Shown here: positions 43,390 to 56,289 of the stretch, piece after piece
How positions within the stretch are numbered: position 1 is the stretch's first letter
Layout of the letters: each line of letters opens with the position of its first letter
Origin: Pyxicephalus adspersus
Taxonomy: Eukaryota; Chordata; Amphibia; Anura; Pyxicephalidae
DNA: 64,000 nucleotides
Assembly: GCF_032062135.1 (NCBI RefSeq)
Contig: NC_092860.1
Location: 130,934,755 to 130,998,754 of the forward strand
Reading direction: 5' to 3'
Made by a program: the position numbers and the translations under genes
Notes under the pieces: generated by a model
Told to the model about the DNA's origin: nothing
What the model saw: the letters and a program-made list of their open reading frames with translations, nothing else
The model's database searches: none

Positions 43390-44829
43390 TCATTGCAGGC
43401 CAAATTCTACCTGAAATACAATAATAAAAGTGTACTCCAAATAAAAACTTTTATTTTATTGAACATATTTAAAATAAATCATCTTGATAATAAAATTCAT
43501 AGTTTCCCTTTAAGATCTGCTGAATTATAGAAACCTTCACATAAAAAGGTTACACATTTCTCATTCATATAGTATCACTTGTCCGTTATTTGATCATGCA
43601 TTTATTATTCTTGATTGTATTAATTGTTAACTATGCCTTTGATTCATTTCTAATAACTTGCTGGTGAACATTTCAGCCCCATTAAACTTTAACACTGAAA
43701 TCTTCTTCTTAATATATGCCATAAAGTCTTGAATTTCCTGCTCATGTATAATGTATCAATGCCTTCTCTCATAACATAAGTTTTTTGACATTCGTCTGGT
43801 TTTATTTGTTGGACGTTCAGGATAGCTCAATGTGACACTGCTGACCAGCCGTAAACCTGGTATGGAGGTCAGAAGATCCAACCATAGAAAGATCTCTCCT
43901 ATAAGGTGCATGAAAAAAGCACAACTCCCCGGGGCCAAAGTTGTTCTGTCTTCTTGCATTGTATTGATAAATCAATATGGTAATTAATGTTTGGGAAAAT
44001 TCATTCCACTTTTTTCCACTTTCCCCCTGAGATTATTTATCCCCAGAGGTGTCTGAGGTCATACTGCGTCCCTTACTTGTTCTCAGTCCAAATATATATC
44101 AAGGTGTGGCCAAAGGTCCACCACACTGTGCTAATCAAATCTTTGCAAACAGTCTGAACACCCAACAGACAACAACTTTGTAATTTATTATATGAGTTAA
44201 AGTGTTCCTAAACTCAATAATAAAAAAATTAATATCTGGTAGCTCCCCAGTCTATAGATGTAGTGGCTGCATTCATTTATTCAGACATTTTTCCTGTTTT
44301 TTTTCACTTGATGATCTTGCCAGTAACATACTACATTACTACATGTCCTAGAGTGGCAGCACCCATTTTATTGTATCTATGAAGGAGCAGCATTAGGACA
44401 TGCACTAGAATATCCCACCAGCCTTTATCTTTATGACATGGTTGGAGTTTGTAATCCACAGTGGGAGCTGAGGCTAAGGCTATGTACATACAGCGCCGTT
44501 CTGTTTTATGGGGGGGGGGGGGGGCGATGGAGCAGCACCCCTTTGTGCTCTCCCCCCTTCCTTTCCATTTCTGACTCCTCCAAATGTATTCCTCCTTAGC
44601 AGTATGAAGCATGCATGTTGTTAGTCCCCGTAATAAGAATTAAGAAACCAGATTTTTAAGTATGATAGCCAAAATGTAAATGTGCAATGGTTATGTTAAG
44701 GATTGAGCTTATGCAGGGATTGCCTTAGAGTTGTCTCTGCATATATGTATTTCTAAGTACAGCCCCTGAGCTGTCATTTCACATATCTCATTCACTTGAA
44801 TTAATTTCTCACCCAGCTAATTTTCTTTT
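43390..44829. other. Intergenic DNA with a G15 run
   Basis: AT-rich sequence, no coding pattern. 15 consecutive G at 44510-44524. Confidence 0.5.
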
Positions 44830-44833
44830 AAAG

Positions 44834-44956
44834 GATAAACCACAACAAAGGCATCAAGCATATCAAATTATGTGCCAGAATAATAAAAAATGCTGTTCAG
44901 ATTATCTTTGATGACGAAGGTAGCCAGTTGGTAGATTTGCCTGAAGACGTTTTTAT
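44834..44956 (+). other. Orphan exon-like open segment (unassigned)
   Basis: A 123-base segment between 'ttttcttttaaag|G' (pyrimidine-rich acceptor) and 'TTTAT|GTAAGT' (full donor consensus). Its open frame reads INHNKGIKHIKLC, then ARIIKNAVQIIFDDEGSQLV and DLPEDVF. In-frame stops lie just outside both splice sites (TAA at 44829-44831 and 44958-44960), so it is open only when spliced. The ending hydrophobic-DDEG-hydrophobic-L pattern faintly recalls beta-grasp folds such as doublecortin-like domains, too weak to assign. No flanking exons of a known gene were found. It could be chance, a long noncoding RNA exon, or a remnant. Confidence 0.25.
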
Positions 44957-45469
44957 GTAAGTCTCCAATGAATGCATTGCATTGGCACATTCACTTGACC
45001 TGGTACTGGGGAATTGTTGACTTACTTTCATTGAACAACAAGCTGTTTTGAGCTGTTTTCCTTTGAAGAGTGCATTTTAAAATAACCCCTTTTTCAGTAT
45101 TGGTCTGTTTTAAAGCAATTGCTCTGGTCATTAGGAATTTATCACTAAGGCCTTTCCCAGCAGCCTCTAATAGAAACTGTTCTTCAAATATCAGGTTCCA
45201 TTTTACTATATAGGCTAAGATATTACACGCTGTGAAGCTGAATACACTAAAACTGATATGGAGCCTGGGAGTAGAGGAATAGCACTTTCCATCCAGGGCT
45301 TCTAAGACAGATACTTAATTTTCATTTGCCTTGGAGTTAGCAATCAGTCTGCTTTATTCTCTGCCATGAAAGTTGATTTAAAACATGACTAATCTTTAAA
45401 ATCACATTTTTGACATAATTTGTATTTAAAGGGCTTGCAAAAAGTCTTACAGTTTGTTTTCTTTTGTAG

Positions 45470-45500
45470 AAATACCTTTCAGTTGCCAGCGTATTTCTGA
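45470..45500 (+). other. Possible partner terminal exon for 44834-44956
   Basis: Acceptor 'gttttcttttgtag|AAATACC'. Joined to the 44956 donor the frame would continue INTFQLPAYF and stop at TGA 45498-45500. Consistent phase only; speculative. Confidence 0.15.
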
Positions 45501-46070
45501 GTTGGACCCTTCCTCTATGTGTGGAATAACTTTAAAAAAGGTCCGACACACCCCTGAAGATTCAAAGCCAGAACTCTCCAATCAGCAGGGAGCATGCACT
45601 TTGCCTAGCTTTAGGTCCAACCCAATAGGGGGAGTATGCCAGACCTCTGCAATCATTTTGGTGTAAGCTGAAACTCTTCACATGTGCAGCTCAATGTACA
45701 TAGATTGGAAACAGGTAGGTAAGATTCTTCAGGCATAGTCATAGTTTGTCTCTACTGTTAAACCATCATTTTATATTTTAGATTTAAAGGTCTGCTTAAA
45801 AAAGAAGAAAAAAACAAACTGTAAGAAATTTAACACCTTTTGTTTTGTTGCACCTGAAATGTATTGAGAGGAAAGGTTTAATTTGGCTTTAAAAGAAAAA
45901 ATTACAATTGTAAAATGTCTATTAACTCTCCTTGAAATAGGTATTGACCAATTGGTTCTTGGCTTTTTAAAATGTAGTATACTTAAAATCAGGAGATGTG
46001 CTAATTACAAGGACAAAAAATTAGGTGTAACATCAGCTAACGATTTTTAGATTTGGATAGAGTGTGGATG
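45501..46070. other. Intergenic DNA, nothing recognised
   Basis: No coding pattern; an open frame 45454-45666 overlaps the acceptor above but has no recognisable domain. Confidence 0.5.
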
Positions 46071-46074
46071 GGTT

Positions 46075-46321
46075 GGGTGTTTCTGAAGCAGGGTCCCGTG
46101 GAACACAAGGGTTCCTCTAAAGGTTGCCAGGGGTTCCTTGAACAAAAAGAAATTTGTTCCTCTCAGGTTTAACTGATATTAAGCCAGCAATGTCGGAGGT
46201 ATTCTTCCCAATGTCTACCACACATATTTACTGTGGATATAGTAATTTTTGCAGGGGTTGCCCAAGACCTGGAAATTATTTCCAGGATCACTCAAATGGT
46301 AAAAAGGTGGTTGAAGAAGTG
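46075..46321 (-). mobile_element. Non-autonomous hAT (cagtgtttctcaacc family), diverged copy
   Basis: 'tgtttctgaagcagggtcccgtggaacacaagggttcctctaaaggttgccaggggttcc' is the reverse complement pattern of the right end of 4537-4778. 'taagccagcaatgtcgg' and 'ctgtggatatagtaattt' match the interior. Diverged. Confidence 0.65.
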
Positions 46322-46324
46322 AGG

Positions 46325-47870
46325 ATATTCTAAAAAGGCACACACATAACAATAGGTACCTGACATAGGTGTTATCCCCCCTATTCTAATCTAAAATTGA
46401 TAAAGTTTCCTGTCTTCTGTCTCTGTAAGAATTAAGAACGGATTCACTATTTTTCCATTTGATGAAATAAAAAATAATTTAGACGAGATGGAATTTTTAC
46501 AATGATGTTATATATATAAATATATATGTAACAATGCTCTTTTTATTTATACATTTAGAATGAGAAGAATTGTTTTTAGTATTTATTTTACACTGAAGAC
46601 AATTTTTCCTAGCATCTCACCTCATCTTTGATAGCTGTTCTATACGCCATGCAGTATTCAGCCTGTAACTGCAGGTGATAGCCCATCATTACAATTGAAT
46701 CAAAGTGGCTGAACAGCACTGAAATGCACAATATTAAGCTTAAATGCAGTGCAGTTTTATCAGCCTCCTACAGTTTTGAAATAGATCAGTAGTGCCTTAG
46801 CACCTCCAGCCATAATGCTCACCTACAGACAAGACATATCAAGCTTATTGAGTAAAGCAGTGAAGAGTGCAATGATGGTGAGCAATGAGAGATAATTCCT
46901 AAATGAATGCCATGGGCCACTGCACATGGTATTATACTTTGCATCATTGGATAATCCACATTGTTTTGACTATGTATTATTAATGCTGCACATAAAGAAT
47001 GGGTTATATGTCTTGTTTATATGGAGAAAGTCACATCCAGATTTAGTGCATGCATTTTGTAAAAACATTTGAAACCATTCTTCATATTGCCCTGGTAGAG
47101 ATGTTAAGGATGGGAGGACAATGGGAGAATGTAAGATCTGTATGTTACTCTCTTCCCCATTAGAGAATGTCAAAGCATTCATTTATTCTTTTACCTTGTT
47201 CCTCAATATTTCCCCATCATCAGACCTGTAATTGTCTTACATAGGCAGCTGCTGGGTGCTCTGCTCCTACTGACATAAGCCAACTCACAAAACTACAGAG
47301 CCCTTTCCCCCCACACACTGATGTTGATGTATATAAGTCATTGATGATCTTTCTATCAATAAATTGTTTGAATATGAATATTCAGTCTTGCAAATATAAA
47401 TTCCTGTTATGTGAATATCTGATAAAGAAAAGCAAATAACTAAAGAAAATGATCACCCAATTTGTTAAATTAACATTCTTAACAAACTTTTTGCCTTGTT
47501 TTGCAGTGACTTATTTAATGCATGCATGTAGAATGGGACAGAGAGGTGCAATAAAAGGAGTACTGTGGTCTAGCAATGGCGAACTCAGGCTAGACACACA
47601 ACATTGCTTGGGATTTAGGGCATTCTCAGATATCCTCATATCTATCTAAAATCTGTCACCAATATGTTTTTAAATTTTTTTTGTTCATTTTTTGACCTCC
47701 ACTTATAATTGCCCTCATTATGGACTAATCCTGAAATTGAAAACAAGCTGAAAAGCAGACGTATACAGACTGTGGCACACATTGCTTCTGCAATGAGCTC
47801 CAATGATGAGGGGTCTAGGACTCATCCAGGTCCCACAACTATCCTTTTTGGTGGATGCATGCGGGAGTTA
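46325..47870. other. Intergenic DNA; 46560-46930 repeat-free
   Basis: No coding pattern. 46560-46930 has balanced composition, no simple repeats and no similarity to the families seen elsewhere; it could be a conserved regulatory element, not shown. Confidence 0.4.
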
Positions 47871-47879
47871 TGTTTAAGG

Positions 47880-48113
47880 AAGTGTTTCTTAACTCTTTTA
47901 ACAAGTAGGAAGCCTTGAAATAAATTTCTGGTCTTACTATACCCACAGCTCACAGTACATTAGAATGCCTTTTACATTGTTGACCAGCAGGAAGAATATC
48001 ACCCTTATAGCCAAAAAGATTGTTGCTGTCAGTTAAACCAACCTGAGTCACACATTTCTCTTGCTTATGGAACTCCTAGCAACCTCTGGAGGAACCCTGG
48101 TTGAGAAACACTG
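47880..48113 (+). mobile_element. Non-autonomous hAT (cagtgtttctcaacc family), copy
   Basis: Left 'aagtgtttcttaac', right 'ggttgagaaacactg'. Flanks gtttaagg (47872-47879) and ggctaagg (48114-48121) match at 6 of 8. The interior 'acccacagctcacagtacattag' and 'aactcctagcaacctctggagg' align with 4537-4778. Confidence 0.8.
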
Positions 48114-48121
48114 GGCTAAGG

Positions 48122-48945
48122 CGACTATCCTGTTCTTGGTATGCTGTCAATAGTGCCAGGCTGAACACTGCATGCTGCATGTGCCATGTAGTTTACACAT
48201 AAAAAAAAGTCATGGTAAAGGTTTTTTTTGGCAAAAGAGATTTTGCTTTTTGCACCCCATGTAGCTGGTTCAGTAGTGTTTGTACAACCCATTTCTATAA
48301 TAGCTGTGTTACAAGTAGGTATGTACAGGTAGATCTGTCCAGTGTATTGTCCAGAATTATTGGTTTGCATCCTTCACCCACACACAAGAACACTTAAAGC
48401 TAAACTCCAACCTCACCCTCAGATTTGCATAGTTGTATGTATTGTATGTATGTAAGGTTCATATGTAATATGAAGGTTCATAGGTATTATGTACCCATCA
48501 AGATGTTTTAATATTTGCATGACTTTTCTGAGAATCCAGCACACTGCTTGCATTAGGTCTCAGGGTTCCTCCACAGGTTGATAACACTAATGTCGAAGGA
48601 CGGCTATTCTGCTCCTCAGCAGATACAATACTGTGACTGAGCAGTGTCACACTGGACAGGAAGAGTGGTACCAGCTGAATCATCAGGGAAAAAAAGACAA
48701 CTAATGCAGTCACTGTATTTAAGGACTGGCATGCTGCATGTCACACTTACCTCTTCCTCTCTTAAGAGCAGGCATCTTTCTCCTGCGCATGTGGTTAGTT
48801 CTGACTCTGGGTGTGCCTGCGCTACCAAGCTTTATCAGTTTTGCCCATCCCGCCGGCCAATCAGAAAATAAAATAACTATCCCTGGCTATTTAGTTAGCT
48901 CAGACACAGCACTCAGCATTCGTGCAACATGTCTTCACTAGTGTC
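48122..48945. other. Intergenic DNA, nothing recognised
   Basis: No coding pattern. 48500-48870 is slightly GC-richer and may belong to the repeat that follows. Confidence 0.4.
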
Positions 48946-48949
48946 AAGT

Positions 48950-49500
48950 CCCTAACTTGCAGAGCTAGTTCCTGTACACCTGTTGGTTAATTCAGTGTTT
49001 CCCCTGTCCAGCTCCCGTGTTAACCCCTTGTTGCCCTGTCTGTTGTTTCCAGCCTTTTCCCATGTGCTGTTCCAGTGTTTTTCTCTGTAAATGGATATTC
49101 CTGTGTCACCTGTGCCTCCTGTTGCTTCCAGTGTCTCCTGTGTTCCTGCATCTGCGGTGGCCCCTGTGTCACTGGTGTCTATTTCCTGGATTCCTGGAGC
49201 CCTGGCTTGTGACCTGACCTCTCTTGTTTGCTGCCTGCCTTGACCCTGGCCTTCCTTGATGATTCTTCTGCCTTGTGATTTGGTACCAAGTATTTGCCAG
49301 CCCACCCTGGTTTGCCCAAGGACCGCAACCTGGTGGTAACCAGCAGCGCAACATCCCCACCACTAGAGGCTCTGGAGAGGACCTGGGTACTGCTTAAACT
49401 CTGCGTCTTGGCCCTTCTCAGGGCTGACATGGCTCTTGTGCAAGCTGTAGCACCCCCTAGTATCCCTGTCTCCCCAAACGTAACACTGCAGTGTATGATA
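48950..49500 (-). repeat. GC-richer dispersed repeat, possibly an LTR
   Basis: Strings such as 'gtttgctgcctgccttgaccctgg' and 'caagtatttgccagcccaccctgg', ending 'tgtctccccaaacgtaaca', whose complement starts 'tgttacgtttgggg' (TG start, LTR-like). Abrupt composition change relative to flanks. The minus-strand 117-residue frame lacks any domain. Assignment to an LTR family is a guess. Confidence 0.4.
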
Positions 49501-49549
49501 CCTATGTATCTTGGGTTTGGATATGCTTTAACTCAAAAAGAAACCTAAA

Positions 49550-51125
49550 GCTTCATCATGAATTGCAGGATAATATTGCTTTTAGAGCAGGGGACAGGGA
49601 ACAAGCTTGCATAGCTTTGCAGAGTAAGAATATCGAGCATGCATTTGCCATGAGAGGAATATTACGGTAGACAAAAAGTCTTTAACACATTGCAGATGTT
49701 TTTTCGAATGTTCAATATATACAGCTTTTATTACCAATCTAAATGTTATCTAGTTATGGTTTAATCTGCTTTTGGCCAATATAGTTTATTTGCTAGTTAG
49801 AGTTTTTTGTGTGCATTCCAGTAACTCGGGTCTCTATGGCATTTGTGGTGTGGCAAGTATAAACTTGCAAATGTTTTCTAATAATTTAGAAGTGAGTATG
49901 GTGTGCCGGAACAGACTGTGATTTGGGAGTAACATTTCAGAATCTGTTATACTGTTGTAATGTGTGAATTAAACACTGCCATTGTTTTCTAGCATTGTTC
50001 TGTAGAGGATTTATATGAAATGCTTTTTCTGGTCTTCATACCTGGGACCTCTCAGAGTTTAGGTCTGAGCTTAGATTTTGTATTGCCAATTTGAACGTGA
50101 TTATTATGCCTCCCCACCTCGCACATAAATAAATGCACATAAATACATTTTAAAAAAATACTCAAAATCAACACAGATCAACCAGCACATGCATCTTTTG
50201 CATGCAGCTAACTTTTATAGTAAAATTGTGGTTTAATTGTTTTTTATTTGGCAACAAGTCCATGCCAAAAAAACATTAGCAGATGGCAACTCTGAAGCCA
50301 ATCGGAAGTGTCCCAGTCACATGAGCAACCACCGTTCTTTTTAGTGTAGAGGATAGAAGACTCTGCATTTGGCACATTACATGATCAAGTACAGGTATTA
50401 GGTATGTAAAGAGGACTTGTAGACAGCTTTTTATTTTCAACCTGTCAATCTATTAGAGGGGGTGGGGGATAAAGTGTAGTGGTGGGGTTGCAAACCCTGA
50501 GATCAGCTTTAGGTGTATGCCAGCATTGTAGTGTTTATTGCCAAAATCCTAAATATGGATGCTCCAATGTTCATATTTACTTGATATCAGGTTTTCAAGC
50601 AGGGGGTACATTTTGCTTTATGTGCAAAGTAGTGAGGCTTTGTTGTCAACAGATTTATCCAGCAACAATTGCAGACATCACTTGAGCTAGCAGGCACACA
50701 CCTATTGCTCATTAAACTCCTATTTCTGAGAATCACCTACTTTACACAGAATATTTTGCTGTCAACCTTGCTTAAAATATTATGACAAGCTGCAAATAGG
50801 CTTGTAAAAAATCATTGTAGTTCTGCTGATAATTAGAAAATTGTGTGGCTGATACCCATACAGCGTAAAGTCACCTCTGTGTCTTATAGTCTCAGGCCTA
50901 CTGTTTCCAAGGGTAAACCACAACCTGGGCAGACTGGTTTACTTCTCGTGTACTGAACTCCAGCACAACAGTCCTAAAATAAAACAATTGAATACAATGG
51001 GGAAAATTATGGAGTTGGGGTTAAATACTAATCTCAACGTTTTGATCTTGTCTGATAGTGTCTCACCTCAACATTCAAAAATACCAGTGTCGTCAGATTT
51101 ATGAGGGGTTGCTGAAAAGTTTGAA
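49550..51125. other. Intergenic DNA, nothing recognised
   Basis: AT-rich, no coding pattern or clear repeat. Confidence 0.5.
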
Positions 51126-51129
51126 TGAA

Positions 51130-51224
51130 TGAATGAATCTTTTCCAGGTTTGCTGGATCACCCAGATTCATTGATGAAAGTGTAATCTCTCCAGCCTTGA
51201 CGAGCCTCAATAATTCAGGCCCAT
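51130..51224. mobile_element. Foldback MITE, right arm only
   Basis: 'ttttccaggtttgctggatcacccagattcattgatgaaagtgtaatctctccagcc ... aataattcaggccc' matches the right arm of 9107-9326. Preceded by (GAAT)n. Confidence 0.7.
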
Positions 51225-51229
51225 TTTTT

Positions 51230-52369
51230 GACAATTTATGTACTTCTTCTGAAAAGATTGATGTCTGCTATTACCTTGTAATTATTTGAACATCCCTAAG
51301 TTCTTTTTAAGTAAGAGAACTGTTCTGAAGAAAGGTATTAAATGACCTTGCCTATCCCAAAAAACTGTGGCCATGTCCTTTACCGCTAATTTTTGGGTCT
51401 TGAATTACTTCATTCAAAGGACTGTTGTTTGGTCTCCATATCATCGAGTTGTAATATTAGTGAAGAAAAAAAATTGCTAGTTGCTCAGAATTTTAAAAAT
51501 CAACTTAGAATGTCCATTCAATATCATTTCGCAAGGACATTCAAACTGTCCAGCATCTACATAGCTGATAGCTTCTGCATCCAAAATGATGTTTAAATCC
51601 AGTGGGTTTGTTGGCTATCGCTTCTAATTATATTAGCTGATCTGTCAAACTCTGGTCATGACCATGATCAACAATATCAGGAGCTTACACTGTTTAATTT
51701 TTTCTAGATCGTGCTGCTACTTCAATTTCAAAATCTCCATGTTGATGGTTGCTATACCACATCCTCACATTGGTATGACAATCAATGCTTGCATCATACA
51801 TAAATAAAGTTTCCATGATGGCACTTAACACTTTAGCACTTTAGAATGTAAAAGTAATGCTTTTTCTAGTGACAAAATTGTGCAAAAATTTTAGGAAGTG
51901 GGTAACCCCCCTCCTAAAGAGAAGCCATCTTGCAAGTAGAAGATCAGAAAATCAAGTGTTTTAAAGGTTTACTTACATGGTTCTTTTACAAAACACCAGG
52001 CAAAGAGATACAGGAAAAAAATTTGATTTACAGTATCCAAGCTTAACCTTGGTTTGTATCTTTTTCTCCCCCATTGGACAGCGAGGTCACATATCAAATA
52101 TAGGAATCAATACAGTAAAGTCTAGCTGATGTTATAATCATCTACAGATCATCTACAGTTTTGTTCATATATTTAGTTTGAATTAACCAGTTTTACAATA
52201 GTTTTAGTATAACGAATCTCATTCTATATGAAAGGTTCCCCCTTAAAGCTATGTTGGAGTGATTAATAATTACTTATTAATATGTTCCGGAATACTCATT
52301 TTCAATTAGTGTTTTACCTACCTAAAATCAAATCTTTCATTTATAATTTATTATATATACACAACATCT

Positions 52370-52373
<4 letters not shown>
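51230..52373. other. Intergenic DNA, nothing recognised
   Basis: AT-rich, no coding pattern or clear repeat. Confidence 0.5.

Positions 52374-52409
<36 letters not shown>
52374..52409. repeat. (AT)n microsatellite
   Basis: 36 bases of AT. Confidence 0.95.
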
Positions 52410-52411
<2 letters not shown>

Positions 52412-52861
52412 TTTATTTTTCTTGGTTGCTGTGTTCTTTTTCTGGTTTACAAGATTATTTCTAGGAACAGATTACATTACATATACATGTAAAAACTTTA
52501 AAAAGAAAAAAAAAACAACTTTTAAAAAGACTTTCTATTTTCTTAAAGTGCTGACTGCTGTTCAGCTGATTGCAATTCTGCACAGGTAGAACCATGATTT
52601 GCCTAATCAAGGCCAATTTCTAAACCTTTCACCACAATCCTAAATATGCCACACAGATTTACCTACGTGTTAGAAAATGTTATAGAGTAGTTCAACAACT
52701 TTTTTTTGCCACTGTGTGTGAATTTACCTTTTTAGGATTTGATTTTTCTTTGTCAAGCCCAAGGCTAATTATCCAAAGCAATACTTCGATCAGTCACAGC
52801 AGTTCTGAGAAACTAGAATTTTTATGACTGGCTTAAAATAAAATTATGGGTACATTTTTAG

Positions 52862-53005
52862 CTCTATTTATAAACCAGGGCATCTGACATTCCCTCAAAC
52901 GTTTCTTGGTGGGAATCAATTACTGACTTTGAAATACATGGACCTGTAGAATTCCAAGAAGGGAATGTTTGAGGAAATGTCTGATTCCCGGTTTGATAAA
53001 TAGAG
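52862..53005. mobile_element. Second type of foldback MITE
   Basis: Left 'ctctatttataaaccagggcatctgacattccctcaaacg', right '...gaatgtttgaggaaatgtctgattcccggtttgataaatagag'. The arms are about 45-bp imperfect inverted repeats around a short core. Only one copy seen in this window. Confidence 0.7.
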
Positions 53006-53048
53006 TCCTCTGTTCTGAGTTTAACAAATTCCTTTGTTAAAATAATGA

Positions 53049-53140
53049 TATATGGTTAGTCCCCGAGTTACATATACGAGATAGGGACTGTAAGTTTGTT
53101 CTTAAGTTGAATTTGTATGTAAGTCAGAACAGGTATGGTG
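53049..53140. repeat. Dispersed repeat 'ttagtccccgagttacatatacgag'
   Basis: 'gggactgtaagtttgttcttaagttgaatttgtatgtaagtcagaacagg' is a sequence style I recognise as widely repeated in vertebrate genomes, but I cannot name the family. Confidence 0.4.
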
Positions 53141-53149
53141 TCAGTTACT

Positions 53150-56100
53150 GTATAAAACCCTCACTGTGGTTGTCTAGCAAAAAAAAGAAGTTCAAAATGA
53201 GAAGCTGCATTTTTATTGAAGCACAAGTTTATCTCTTTAAATTTTAGAGGTGAGCATACTAATATATTTTTATTTGGACATTTGTCAACTTTGTCCTGTG
53301 TCAACCTGTGTGACCTGAGGTTTATTTCGATATTGGAATTCATACAAATGAAGAGCCATGATGATTTAAAAAAAATGGATTTTTAGTATTCTACTGCTCA
53401 AAGCTCTCCCACCCATTGATTCAACAGCTTCCAAAAAGAAAAATACTTTTCAATGCTGCTTCAAAATACATTCAAGAAATAACACAGGAAGTATTATGGA
53501 CACTTGAACAAGAACCGTTGAAGAAAAAAAACGTAGTCATAACTTTAGATTAAGGACAGTATTTGAGGGGGAGAAGGGGTAAAATTTGAATTACTTTGGG
53601 CCACCTTTAGTTTCAAGCAGTGGAGGTCTCTGACTTCTGCAAGTGCCAGTATTATATTTCATAACACTATTTCCAGGTCTCTTTGTATTTATGTACTGCT
53701 GAACAAATGCCTATTGGGACCTAATGTTGGATTTGACTGCTTCTGCCATTGCAGTGGTAGCCTGTGAGAAGCCTTATGTGAAAGTGTTGAAGGAACTTTG
53801 CAAATGTTTTCAATCTTTCAAGTGATTGTGAAAGGCGAAAGAAGCCAATACAAAAAGAGTTGGTTAAGCGCAGACTTTTTGGTGAAATTGGCTTTGGCAC
53901 AGATGACCACAATACATGAGTAGTGTGTAAGCACTGGCATGCTGTTGTATTAGCATGCTACAAGAGGAGTAGATTCTCACTTTATAGCAGCAATTTTATA
54001 ATGTAAGAATTGTACATTTCACGATTCAGCTAATCTGATTGCACATAAGTCCATTTTCAGAATTATTTTATAAATGGCATTTTCAGCTTGCTACAAGGAA
54101 AATGCTGCTTAGTATTCGACAGCAAACTTGCAATATTCTGTGATCTACTGACTTGAGGCCCTCATGTAAACTGTGTCTTTTCTTGGCATACTGCTGATTT
54201 ACGAGCCAGCTGAATTAAATGTATTTGTTTTCTCTTTCATCCTGAAATCTTAAGGTCCCAGATGCCGACAGAATGAGAGGCTGAACTTTAACAGACAGCT
54301 TAACACGGCAGCCAACGCATCAAATCCATTGACAAGGAGAAGACATTTCTTTTGGCTTGATGTGATCGGACTTCTCAAAATCATTTCACCAAGGGGCCAA
54401 AAGAGTAATAGAAATGTATATTAGCTATTCCCCAGACAATAAAACAGACCTGTCAGACACACAGCAACAAAACAAACACGTCACTGACCTTGTACAGGGC
54501 TGTGTTGTTGCACAAAATACCGGCAAATACAAAGCACACAAAGCAATAACATAGCTGTCAAACACTGAATGTTCATGGCAAAGGAGGGCTCAGCTCTGTG
54601 ACACCATAGACTAGAACACTGCAATTGTTCTAAACTACTCTTCAAGGTCCATGTAGAACATTTATAAAGAAGAATTAGAAATAGAGTGCCGCATGGAATT
54701 AAAGGACCAGTTTACCGCAAATTTATATATCAGTTTTTGGTTAATGGCATCATGTTCAACCAATATCCAGTTTATAATGTCTTTTAGGAAACCTTTGTAA
54801 CTGAAATATCAAACCTGACTACTACTGTGGATATTATGAGGAAGTCTCAGTCTTCCTTCTTTTCTCCTGATTCACACAAAACTGGTGGGTGAAAAAGATG
54901 GCGGAACACACCCAGTAAGACAGATGTTTCTGCTAGAGTACCTGAGATGTGTCCATCAAATTACATGAATACCGAACCTGCTAATATCTACCAAATGAAA
55001 TACCAGTTTGGGTTAAGACACAGTAACACCCTACCGGCACTCAGGAGTCTTTTCACTTTGCATTACATTGCATGACAGAGTTGCGAGGGGTCAGAAGGGA
55101 CGGACTGCCAAAATTTTACACTATTATTTTTCAATCAAAAATGACCTTTCATAAATTTTGATAATTTGTAAAAAGAACATACAGAAATTTGATTTTAACA
55201 CTAATTTAGATTTATCATTGCTATTATTTTGTTTTATGCCTTTTTTTTTACTTTTAGATCCTAAGCATAATTTTGCTGCCAAACCTGCATAGGAGGTCGA
55301 GGGAAGCCATGGGAACATGTGATCCAAACAAATGTAAAAAAAAAGTAATAATAAATATAAAATTACATGTGGTTTCTTGTAAATGAATCCAATGGCCAGA
55401 ATCACTTGTGTCACCTGTCTCAATAAGAACTAAAGCAAGCAGAATAGATAGGTGAGTACCTTGAAGCCATTAGGAGACTGTTGTAAGCAGAGATCACTTA
55501 CCCTAAGGGCAGACAGCACAGGACCTCACTATTAGACATTGACCTAACCTGGACCTGCAAAGCCACTCTCTAGATGTCAACAAAGGTCACACCATGCCTA
55601 CACTAATGCATTGAGTTTGGTGACAATACTAATAGAATATACTTGGAAGATTAGGAGCTGGCAAGGGAGCTGTGGTTCCAAAGAACAGACAAGGTGAGAC
55701 AAGAGACATTGGGGACATCTGGACTGCGTTTGAGAAAACAACCATTTCAACCCATACCTGGCATGCCCTAAGGAAACCCACAAAGGCAAGAGTGCTAGTC
55801 ACTGAGCCAGCATGCTACCCAGAATGTGGCCATTGGGGTAGGTCTATGTCTGTAATTTAAAAAAATGGCATTTATGATGCAAGACTACAAAAAATGAGCA
55901 GTTCCCATTTTTTAAGCAGAAGAATGCAAGGCTATGGGGGCTTGGAACATGTGATCAATTAATATCAAAATGCAAATATGGCTTGGGTATTATTTATACT
56001 GGTCGGCATCTGCTGGTAGTTTTTATGCAAACTTTGAACTGCTTCCCTGAGGTTAATGAGATGCTGACGCATGGAAGGACATATCTCTACTGGGGTCCAT

Positions 56101-56285
56101 CAATAGCTGGATGTTGTTGTCTTGGCCTAGAAACCCCCCAATCACATTTGAGAAAAGTGCAGGAGAGGAGTCAAAGCCGAGTTAGAAATCTGGAGCCACA
56201 GGAAGGTCAGAAGGTAAGCCAAGGGTCAAAAACAGGCTTGAAGTCAAGTCAATGATCAGGAGCAGAAGTATAGATCGGGGTTGGT
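53150..56285. other. Intergenic DNA; 54080-54620 repeat-free
   Basis: No coding pattern. 54080-54620 has balanced composition and no repeats ('gccgacagaatgagaggctgaac', 'cacggcagccaacgcatcaaatcc'), suggesting a possible conserved noncoding element. 54700-55050 has loose similarity to repeat pieces near 18 kb. Confidence 0.4.
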
Positions 56286-56289
56286 TAAT

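Noticed and set aside
43143..43424. Ser/Pro/Phe-rich and Arg/Lys/Glu-rich frames over the CT tract
   Set aside because: Direct translation of a polypyrimidine repeat.
44834..44956. Exon of an IL-21-like cytokine (PEDV motif)
   Set aside because: Intron phases do not fit the phase-0 pattern of that family and there is no signal peptide exon or cysteine pattern nearby.
48952..49305. 117-residue Gly/Thr-rich minus-strand frame
   Set aside because: Low-complexity translation of a GC-richer dispersed repeat; no domain.
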